Assembly (NCBI GenBank): GCA_016840025.1
Contig: JAEOTF010000427.1
Span: forward strand, 1 to 14,086
Length of the DNA: 14,086 nucleotides
Reading direction: 5' to 3'
From: Candidatus Hodarchaeota archaeon
Lineage (GTDB): Archaea; Asgardarchaeota; Heimdallarchaeia; Hodarchaeales; YT1-039
Part shown: positions 7,986-14,086 of the stretch, piece after piece
Layout of the letters: each line of letters begins with the position of its first letter
Position numbering within the stretch: the first letter of the stretch is position 1
The notes under the pieces: model-generated
Databases searched by the model: none
Told to the model about the DNA's origin: nothing
The model's input: the letters and a program-made list of their open reading frames with translations, nothing else
Made by a program: the position numbers and the translations under genes

Positions 7986-8070
7986 AATCACTAAGAAAAG
8001 CAGGTTAGGAAAATCTAATATCGAAACACTTAAAAATAAGGACAATTGTTTAATTAAGCTGCCAGTAATA

Positions 8071-8078
8071 TTTTTTTT
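8071..8078 (+). terminator. T8 terminator after MFS gene 3
   Basis: Eight consecutive T occur in the gap between MFS gene 3 and the acetyltransferase gene, about 85 bases after the MFS stop. This is a typical archaeal intrinsic stop signal. It suggests that the acetyltransferase is transcribed separately. Confidence 0.5.
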
Positions 8079-8221
8079 AGTATCACTTTCAGATCTACAA
8101 GAAAAGAGCTGAATAAAATAAATAAGAGATAGTTTAGTGGATACTGGATTGAAAATTGACTTAATTTATTGGATAAAATTACTCAAGAAAGCTAACGAAT
8201 GAAAATTATAGAGATGCCTTA

Positions 8222-9052
8222 ATGATAGTCGAACTTAAGGAGAATGAGTACAATAAAATAAAAACAATTGTTGATCCAATCAAGTTTCATCTTCCGATTA
8301 GTGCAATTATTGATGGTGGGATTCCTGGAAGAATATGGGTAGATAATGTAGATAATCCCACAAGTGTACTAATATGGGATAAACGATATGCCTACTACCT
8401 TGGAGGAGATGAAAACAATGAAAAATTTAATTCAGCACTTAATAGAATATTTATAGAAGAGATTAGTCCAAATGCTCTAGAAAAGGATTATGAATTATTC
8501 TTTATAGCATGTGATAAGGGCTGGGAAGATAAATTGCTTAAGGAAAAATTATTAAATGTTCGATCGAGGACAATCCAAAGACAATATCATACTTTCAACC
8601 AACCTAAAGTGCGTAACTGGAAAGAAAGAATACCATCTGGCTTTAATATGATCCAGGCAGATGAGGATTTCTTAAAAAGAAATGATTTAGAAAATTTCGA
8701 TCCTTTTCTAGGTGAGGTTCATGATATAAGCGGTTCGAAAGAAGATTTTGTGAAAAGAGGTAATTTTGGGTCTTGTCTCGTTTATGATGATCGAGAACTT
8801 GTCAGTTGGTGTCTTTCCTTTTTCCATGGTGGTTCATGTGAGCTTTGGATTCAAACCGTGGAGAAATATCAAAAACAGGGATATGCAACACTTACTGCAG
8901 CTGCTTTTGTAGACTTTTGTCTTGATAACAATATAAGAATGGGTTGGCATTCTAATCAGAACAATATTGCTAGCATTAGATTAGCTCAGAAAGTTGGTTT
9001 TGATGTAGTTTTAAATAACTACTCATGGGTTTATGGCTCTTTTACTACTTAG
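8222..9052 (+). CDS. GNAT N-acetyltransferase, zwittermicin-resistance-like type
   Basis: This is a 276-residue protein. The C-terminal third carries the acetyl-CoA fold: ELWIQTVEKYQKQGYAT (207-223) gives the beta-4 strand and the Q-x-x-G-x-A pyrophosphate loop, and the following helix leads to W242, NNIASIRLAQKVGF (247-260), the usual GNAT motif B. The N-terminal part (GGIPGRIWVDNVDNPTSVL at 32-50, then YYLGGDENNEKF) resembles the GNAT_acetyltran family (PF12746), which includes ZmaR, an enzyme that acetylates the antibiotic zwittermicin A. I recalled this match from memory and did not search it. Its own substrate is unknown. The ATG overlaps the stop of a seven-codon upstream frame (8199-8222) as TAATG, which might couple translation. 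No Shine-Dalgarno site is clear. The surrounding MFS genes make a detoxification role plausible. Confidence 0.8.
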   Translation: MIVELKENEYNKIKTIVDPIKFHLPISAIIDGGIPGRIWVDNVDNPTSVLIWDKRYAYYLGGDENNEKFNSALNRIFIEEISPNALEKDYELFFIACDKGWEDKLLKEKLLNVRSRTIQRQYHTFNQPKVRNWKERIPSGFNMIQADEDFLKRNDLENFDPFLGEVHDISGSKEDFVKRGNFGSCLVYDDRELVSWCLSFFHGGSCELWIQTVEKYQKQGYATLTAAAFVDFCLDNNIRMGWHSNQNNIASIRLAQKVGFDVVLNNYSWVYGSFTT

Positions 9053-9188
9053 AAGTTTAAGATAAATTCATTTGGATTATATAAAAATGAAATTGGTATC
9101 TGACAGATTCAATCACTTGTTTCTCTCATAATAGAATAAATCAAATGTTAGTTTTTAGTGAATCTGAGTGAATTATCTGTGCTAATTC

Positions 9189-9198
9189 TATATAAATA
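9189..9198 (+). promoter_or_regulatory. TATA box for the histidine kinase gene
   Basis: TATATAAATA is one of the best archaeal TATA matches in the window. It would place the transcript start near 9218, about 45 bases before the ATG at 9265. This supports an independent promoter for the kinase. Confidence 0.5.
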
Positions 9199-9264
9199 AA
9201 GCAACAAAAATAAAGTTATTGTTAGAATAAATCTTATACTGCATATACACAGAGTGTGTTATTA

Positions 9265-12200
9265 ATGCAAGACAAATTTGCAAAACGGGAAGGAAAAAAC
9301 CTATTCAACACTTTGTATACTGCTATGGATAACAGAACACCCATCACTATCTTACATATAGACGACGATGAAGTTTTCTTAACGGTAACAAAAGATTTTA
9401 TGGAGAAGATAAGTAAGGGGGAAGTGAAAGTTGATTCTCTTCAAGACCCTAATCAAACTTTTGTGAAATTAAAGGAAAAGACGTATGATGCGATTATTGC
9501 AGATTATCAGATGCCTTCAATGGACGGGCTCCAGCTTTTAGAACAACTGAGAGCCCAGAACATCTCTATTCCCTTTATTATGCTTACAGGACGGGGACGT
9601 GAGAAAATAGCGATCAGAGCATTGAATTTGGGAGCCAATCGATACATTAAGAAAGGAATGGATACAGAGAGTCAATATAGACAGTTATTTCACGCAATCA
9701 AAGAAGTCGTGGAGCATAAACGTATTCAAACTGCCTTACAAGAGAGTGAGCATAGACTCGACCTTGCATTGAAAGCCGCAGATATAGGGCTCTGGGATCG
9801 TGATATTCAAACTGGAAAAGTGGTCCGCAATGAACGAAGCGCACAGATCTACGGGTATTCGCTTAATGAGATAGAACAGAGCATTCGGTGGTGGGAATCA
9901 CGAATTCATCCAGAAGATAGACCAAGGGTCATAGAACAACGCAATAAACATCTACAAGGGCTAACCCCTCACTATCAAGCCGTATATAGACTTCGACATA
10001 GAACAGGCGAATGGAAATGGGCTATGAGTCGAGGCAAAGTTGTAAAACGGGATAAAGATGGCAATGCTCTGCGAATTACTGGTACACTACTCGATATCAC
10101 CGAAACTAAAAAGATGGAAGAAGCTCTGCGCCGAGAACGAGATAGAGCACAAGAATATCTTAATATTGTAGGCGTTATGGTTGTTGCACTTACAGAAACT
10201 GGTGAAATAAGTTTAATCAACCAAAAGGGCTGTCAAATTCTAGGATATAAAGAAGAAGAATTGCTTGGTAAAAATTGGTTTAATATTTGCATACCTTCAC
10301 GTCTAAGGAAAAATATCCGAGAAGTATACTTACAGATCTTGTCAGGTGATCTTGACCCTGTTGAACATTATGAGAATTTAATCGTTACTAAAAATGGGGA
10401 AGAAAAGCTTATTAAGTGGCGTAATACATATCTAAGTGATGAAAAGGGAACCATCGTTGGTTCACTCAGTTCAGGAACAGATATCACCGATCAGAAACAA
10501 ACAACTATTCATTTACAAGAAAGTGAGAATCGACTAAAGGTCATATTAAATTCCTTGCCAAGTGGGGTTATGCTAATTGATGCTCAAACACATAAAGTGG
10601 TTGATATCAACCCTACTGCAATTAAAATGATAGGTGTTCCTAAGGCACAGTTAATTGGGGAGAAATGTCATAAATTTATCTGTCCAGCAGAAGAATGTCA
10701 ATGTCCAATTACCGATCTAGGAGAAGAGATCGATAACTCAGAACGGATATTACTAAGAGCCAATGGGGAGAAAGTTCCAATTTTGAAGACAGTTAGAGTT
10801 ATAACACTAGAAGAACGTGAAGTTCTCTTAGAAAGCTTTATTGATAACAGTGAACGAAAAAAAATAGAAGAAGCTCTACGTGAAAGCGAAAAACAATTTC
10901 GCACTATCTTTACCGACTCACCAGTAGCTATTGAATTATTTGATTGGAATGGTAAATTGATTGATTTAAATCAATCATGTATGGAACTTTTTGGTGTTGT
11001 TGATAAGAATGATACTTATGGTTTTGACCTCTTTACTGACCCGAACGTCAAAGAGGAATATAAAGAACAGCTCCAACATGGAAGAGCGATTCAATATCAA
11101 GCTGAATTCGATTTTAATAAAGTTAAAGCCAACAATTTGTATAAAACTACCAAAACAGGAGTCATTCATCTAGATGTGTTTATTACGCCCTTAAGCCAGA
11201 GGAAAGATGCTCCCTTTGGGTATTTAGTTTCAGTTTTTGATATAACTCTACAAAAACAAGCAGAAAAGGCACTATTAGAAAAAGAACAAAGATATAACTC
11301 GCTTTTCGGACGTACCAATGATGCTGTTTTACTTGTTGACTTAGATGGAATTACACTAGAAGTTAACCAACAAGCTGCGAATTTATTGGATTATGAACAA
11401 CATGAACTCATAAATATGCATTACAAACACTTTATCGCGGAAAAAGAATATCAACAAAGCGAGATAATACTTGAAAAGTTATTGAAGGGCGAAAAACCAC
11501 CTATTTATCAACGGATTTTTCGTAAAAAGGATGGAACCGAATTCCCCGCAGAGATCGATATTTCCTTGGTGTTTGATATTCAGGGAAATCCACAATATAC
11601 ATATAGCGTTGTACGGGATGTTTCTGTTCGAATACGTGAGGAAACAGAAAAAAAGCACTTATTAGAGGAGCTTCGTCAAACTAATGCCAGTCTAGAAGAA
11701 TTTGCTTCTATTGTCTCTCATGATCTGAAAGCTCCATTAAGAGGTGTTAACACTCTTGCAGATTTACTCTTAAAAGATTATGATACAAAACTAGATGCTG
11801 ACGGACACGAATTACTTGGGTTATTGAAAGAGCAAGTGATGCATATGGACACTCTGATCTCAGGTATTTTAAATTATTCCCGTATAGGACGTGTGGAAGA
11901 AGAACGAGAGAAAATAAACATAGATATGCTACTAGATGAAGTAGTGGGGATACTTGCACCTTTAAAGCATATTAAAATACAAAAACAAACTAATTTACCC
12001 TGTATCATGGGTGAAAAGATACATATTTTCCAAATCTTTGAAAATTTACTATCAAATGCGATTAAGTTCATTGATAAGTCTGAAGGGTTGATCCAAGTTG
12101 GCTGTGAGGAGAAGGCTGACCACTGGCAGTTTAATATTACAGATAATGGGCGAGGGATTCCTGAAAAACACTATCTAAGGATTTTTCAGATGTTTCTAAC

Positions 12201-12348
12201 GCTTAATCCAACAGAGGACACAGAAAGCACCGGTATGGGATTAGCAATCACGAAAAAAATCGTGGAACTATACGGAGGGAAAGTGTGGGTAGAATCTCAA
12301 GTGGGAGAAGGAAGTACATTCTTCTTTACTTTACCAAAGCCAAATTAA
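9265..12348 (+). CDS. Sensor histidine kinase, REC-PASx5-HisKA-HATPase
   Basis: A soluble kinase with no membrane helix. Residues here count from an in-frame GTG at 9256; ATG 9265 is preferred as the start, and ATG 9325 is possible because the domain begins right after it. Order: receiver domain at about 30-150 with acidic D36/D37, phospho-acceptor D83 (IIADYQMP), T111 and K132 or K133; five PAS domains near 165-288, 295-415, 423-535, 543-668 and 673-795; HisKA with H822 in SHDLKAPLR; ATPase domain with N934 (ENLLSNAIKF), DNGRGIP at 963-969 and STGMGL at 991-996. All catalytic motifs are intact. The N-terminal receiver can take a phosphate from another kinase, and the PAS domains sense cytoplasmic cues. 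PAS 3 holds a cysteine cluster (471, 476, 481, 483). No response regulator is linked. The 3' end overlaps a methyltransferase remnant on the other strand. Confidence 0.93.
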   Translation: MQDKFAKREGKNLFNTLYTAMDNRTPITILHIDDDEVFLTVTKDFMEKISKGEVKVDSLQDPNQTFVKLKEKTYDAIIADYQMPSMDGLQLLEQLRAQNISIPFIMLTGRGREKIAIRALNLGANRYIKKGMDTESQYRQLFHAIKEVVEHKRIQTALQESEHRLDLALKAADIGLWDRDIQTGKVVRNERSAQIYGYSLNEIEQSIRWWESRIHPEDRPRVIEQRNKHLQGLTPHYQAVYRLRHRTGEWKWAMSRGKVVKRDKDGNALRITGTLLDITETKKMEEALRRERDRAQEYLNIVGVMVVALTETGEISLINQKGCQILGYKEEELLGKNWFNICIPSRLRKNIREVYLQILSGDLDPVEHYENLIVTKNGEEKLIKWRNTYLSDEKGTIVGSLSSGTDITDQKQTTIHLQESENRLKVILNSLPSGVMLIDAQTHKVVDINPTAIKMIGVPKAQLIGEKCHKFICPAEECQCPITDLGEEIDNSERILLRANGEKVPILKTVRVITLEEREVLLESFIDNSERKKIEEALRESEKQFRTIFTDSPVAIELFDWNGKLIDLNQSCMELFGVVDKNDTYGFDLFTDPNVKEEYKEQLQHGRAIQYQAEFDFNKVKANNLYKTTKTGVIHLDVFITPLSQRKDAPFGYLVSVFDITLQKQAEKALLEKEQRYNSLFGRTNDAVLLVDLDGITLEVNQQAANLLDYEQHELINMHYKHFIAEKEYQQSEIILEKLLKGEKPPIYQRIFRKKDGTEFPAEIDISLVFDIQGNPQYTYSVVRDVSVRIREETEKKHLLEELRQTNASLEEFASIVSHDLKAPLRGVNTLADLLLKDYDTKLDADGHELLGLLKEQVMHMDTLISGILNYSRIGRVEEEREKINIDMLLDEVVGILAPLKHIKIQKQTNLPCIMGEKIHIFQIFENLLSNAIKFIDKSEGLIQVGCEEKADHWQFNITDNGRGIPEKHYLRIFQMFLTLNPTEDTESTGMGLAITKKIVELYGGKVWVESQVGEGSTFFFTLPKPN

Positions 12349-12718
12349 AACAATTAATTGGTATTTTAACACTTGCTAATACTTTTAATATACTATTTAT
12401 GGGTTCTATACCATAGACATCAAGGTTGGGAATAAATTTTGGCAACAAAGTAAAACTTCTAGTATTGGCACCTATATCTAATAAAATGGGTCTTTTTTTA
12501 TTTTTTAGTCGATTATATACAAACTCTAGAAGAAATTTATCATTTGGATAGACCAGTCTTTTCTTACCTGGCGGTCCCCAGAAATAACTACCGCCTAAAT
12601 AAGCAGATCTTATATCAATTTTAACAGTTTTATCATAGATTAATTGAACAGGGATTGTTTTATTGATTGCGAGAGAATATATATAATAGAATTTCCAATA
12701 TAGCTTGATCCATCTCAT
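12326..12718 (-). pseudogene. Truncated FkbM-type methyltransferase
   Basis: This 130-residue frame carries the start of a class I SAM-dependent methyltransferase of the FkbM kind: ILLDIGANTRSFTLL (78-92) is motif I, and VYGIEP (101-106) is the second strand with the acidic residue E105 that would hold the SAM ribose. The family usually has G where R87 stands (GANTG), so SAM binding may already be damaged. The frame stops just after FNLALVK, where the SAM fold is about half complete; family members usually run past 220 residues. Downstream sequence on this strand is the antisense of the kinase gene, so the missing half is not there. A good minus-strand TATA box (12775-12782) remains upstream. 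A frameshift near the start is possible, as the short frame at 12747-12715 overlaps its ATG as ATGA. A functional short protein is less likely. Confidence 0.75.
12493..12506 (+). terminator. Possible T-rich stop signal for the kinase transcript
   Basis: On the plus strand seven T, one A and six T follow one another about 145 bases after the kinase stop codon. No closer signal is seen. On the minus strand these bases encode Lys/Asn codons of the methyltransferase remnant, so the run may be incidental. Confidence 0.3.
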
Positions 12719-12763
12719 TTTATCACATTTTCCACAAGAAAGTGCATATTCCTTTTAACCAAC

Positions 12764-12781
12764 ATAAATAGCTCTATTTAT
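12764..12781. promoter_or_regulatory. 18-base inverted repeat overlapping the TATA box of the methyltransferase remnant
   Basis: ATAAATAG and CTATTTAT flank a two-base centre and are exact reverse complements. On the minus strand TATAAATA (12782 to 12775) lies inside it, about 65 bases upstream of the remnant's ATG and 28 upstream of the short frame at 12747. A regulator binding here would block TBP. Alternatively the symmetry arises by chance from an AT-rich promoter. Confidence 0.4.
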
Positions 12782-13083
12782 ACTCGTGAGGTAATCTTTA
12801 GAAAATAGCGACAAAATCACAATTAATACTATATTCGGAGATTAATCTGTTTTCACTAGAAAATAAGCGATTAGAATCTATAAATTTGTAGTTATAGCGA
12901 TTTTTCCTTTTTCACTATCTTCACCTAAGTCAGATAAAACCAACCTGCCAGAACTCATATCAAATATTAACAAGCGATCAAATTATACAGGAAGAGCTTT
13001 TTTTTGTGAAAAGTCAATTCGGAAGAAATTTAATTTTTTAGCAGGTGTCCCTTTTCAATTAAATTCTACCGCGAGATATTTCT

Positions 13084-13091
13084 AATTATAG
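13084..13091 (+). promoter_or_regulatory. TATA-like box for the helicase gene
   Basis: AATTATAG is centred about 25 bases before the ATG at 13112. That is the usual archaeal distance from TATA box to transcript start, so the mRNA could be leaderless or nearly so. A weak AGGA at 13098-13101 is a possible ribosome site if transcription starts further upstream. Confidence 0.35.
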
Positions 13092-13111
13092 TTTTTCAGG
13101 AATCAGTAACC

Positions 13112-14086
13112 ATGAAGGAAATTGATCCGAGCCTTGCGCGTGTTCTTAATGTTTTAGGGATTAGAAAACTTAACCCTGTCCAAAAAATGGCAGCAGAGAG
13201 TGGTTTATTTAGTACTCAAGAGGATTTTGCCATAGTTTCACAATCCAGAACTGGAAAGAGTTTTGTTGGCGCACTTTTAGCCGCTAATGAAATTTTTACA
13301 AGAAAATGCCAAAAATCGGATGAAAAACAAGATGATAATTCACTAGCAATATTTATTACACCTTTCCATGCTTCAGCAAGAGATTTTTACTCCCTTGTAT
13401 CAAAATTTTTTGGCTGGTTCTTGAGACCTGTCCTTATTCTTGGCAAAATAAGTGAAACTGAGACAATTATGAGAATTTCAAAAGGAAACCCTCCTAATGT
13501 CATAGTGGGAACACCTGAAGCGTTACAAGAAGCCCTAAGAGATGACGAGATAAGGGAGTGGCTTATAGGACGTAATATAGTCTCTGTAACATTCGATGAT
13601 GTCCATTCAATCATCTACTCGGTAGATAGAGGATTGCTTCTTTTCGAATTAGCCCTCTTCTTTAGGACAAAGATTGAGCCTAAACCCAGAATCTTAGTCC
13701 TTTCAGCTCAATTTGACAAACCAGAACGACTTGCAAGTCTGTTTAATGCAAAAATGATCGTGGATCCCACCGAATATGCTCCACCAGAGATCGAACTGGT
13801 AAATTATAAATCAACAAAAGAGAAAAGGAAAAAAATCATTGAGAGTTTGGAAGATCTAGCTGATGAAGGCGCGAAAACCCTTGTTTTTATGCAATCTATT
13901 GATGAAATTGAGAAATTTATGAAAAAACACGGACATGACTTAGGCCAATTAACGAGTTATGATATTGATCATCTAACTAAGGCACGACTCAAAAAGATTG
14001 CTTCAATCCTTGATGAACTTGGTCTTTCCGAGGCTTCTTTAATCAGAAACGGAATTGGCTGTAATCATGGAATGATAAGTGATTTG
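13112..14086 (+). CDS. Divergent SF2 DExH helicase, Ski2/Hel308-like, 5' part (partial)
   Basis: The frame opens at ATG 13112 and runs off the right edge after 325 codons. SF2 motifs appear in order: NPVQ at 21-24 (Q motif position), SQSRTGKS at 43-50 (Walker A), TPFHASARDF at 83-92 (Ia), GTPE at 133-136 (Ib), FDDVH at 161-165 (motif II), SAQ at 198-200 (III), LVFMQS at 257-262 (IV), and GIGCNHGM at 314-321, which matches the GVxxHHAG element of Hel308/Ski2 helicases. Such enzymes move along or unwind nucleic acids using ATP, for fork repair or RNA turnover. Motif II has D in place of the catalytic E (DDVH), and III has SAQ for SAT, so ATPase activity may be altered. The C-terminal motifs V and VI lie outside the window, so subfamily and substrate stay open. 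Confidence 0.83.
   Translation, partial: MKEIDPSLARVLNVLGIRKLNPVQKMAAESGLFSTQEDFAIVSQSRTGKSFVGALLAANEIFTRKCQKSDEKQDDNSLAIFITPFHASARDFYSLVSKFFGWFLRPVLILGKISETETIMRISKGNPPNVIVGTPEALQEALRDDEIREWLIGRNIVSVTFDDVHSIIYSVDRGLLLFELALFFRTKIEPKPRILVLSAQFDKPERLASLFNAKMIVDPTEYAPPEIELVNYKSTKEKRKKIIESLEDLADEGAKTLVFMQSIDEIEKFMKKHGHDLGQLTSYDIDHLTKARLKKIASILDELGLSEASLIRNGIGCNHGMISDL

Larger units (their letters stand above)
12719..13111. other. Non-coding region between the methyltransferase remnant and the helicase gene
   Basis: These 393 AT-rich bases hold no credible protein gene. They contain an 18-base palindrome over a minus-strand TATA box (12764-12782) and a direct repeat TAGAAAATA(A)GCGA at 12799-12811 and 12857-12870, with two further AGCGA copies near 12896 and 12973. 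There is also a plus-strand TATA-like TCTATAAATTTG (12877-12888), a T8 run at 12998-13005 that could bound a small RNA, and a TATA-like AATTATAG about 25 bases before the helicase start. Confidence 0.5.

Noticed and set aside
3614..8020. Recurrent AATCTAAT in the gaps near 3615, 3650, 5015 and 8012 as a shared regulator site
   Set aside because: By composition about two chance copies are expected in a window of this size and base content, so a few copies are not convincing apart from the inverted repeats already listed.
9975..12071. Antisense frames of 64-81 codons inside the kinase gene
   Set aside because: The kinase frame is fully explained by REC, PAS, HisKA and HATPase motifs; the antisense frames show no motif.
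12326..12718. Intact short methyltransferase gene
   Set aside because: It lacks the second half of the SAM fold, has R for G in motif I and ends in antisense kinase sequence, so a remnant is the better reading.
13387..13614. A 75-codon minus-strand frame inside the helicase gene
   Set aside because: It is opposite helicase motifs Ia to II, which account for the sequence.

Overview
The window looks archaeal. It is AT-rich, TATA-type promoter boxes sit about 25 bases upstream of plausible transcript starts, the only clear terminator-like signals are short T runs, and one strong Shine-Dalgarno site is visible (GGGAGG before the TPR gene). The gene content also fits: a surface protein ending in a PGF-plus-membrane-helix tail, a large soluble REC/multi-PAS histidine kinase, and a divergent SF2 helicase. 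An Asgard (Heimdall/Hod-like) archaeon is my best guess, but it rests on the style of the proteins and not on a marker gene. No rRNA, tRNA, CRISPR array, transposase or integrase was seen.

Layout. At the left edge is the 3' part of a surface-anchored protein (1-695, +). It converges on a 937-residue, roughly nine-helix membrane protein with a C-terminal TPR array (736-3549, -). Upstream of that gene, on the same strand, are two clearly duplicated MFS transporters (3653-4906 and 5048-6325, both -). A 352-base divergent promoter region separates them from a third, unrelated MFS transporter (6678-7985, +). It is followed by a GNAT acetyltransferase resembling the zwittermicin-resistance type (8222-9052, +) and a REC-PASx5-HisKA-HATPase kinase (about 9265-12348, +). 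The 3' end of the kinase gene runs into a truncated FkbM-type methyltransferase remnant (12326-12718, -). After a 393-base non-coding stretch, a DExH helicase begins (13112, +) and runs off the right edge.

How the genes may work together. Three MFS carriers and a GNAT enzyme side by side suggest a small-molecule export or detoxification neighbourhood. The genes are on two strands with their own promoters and do not form one operon, so this is only inference. The kinase has no linked partner regulator. I see no convincing new multi-gene system. The best leads are the methyltransferase remnant fused against the kinase 3' end, the tandem MFS duplication with a conserved leader, the inverted repeats around the TPR gene promoter, the TPR membrane protein itself, the cysteine cluster in the third PAS domain, and the helicase with altered ATPase motifs.
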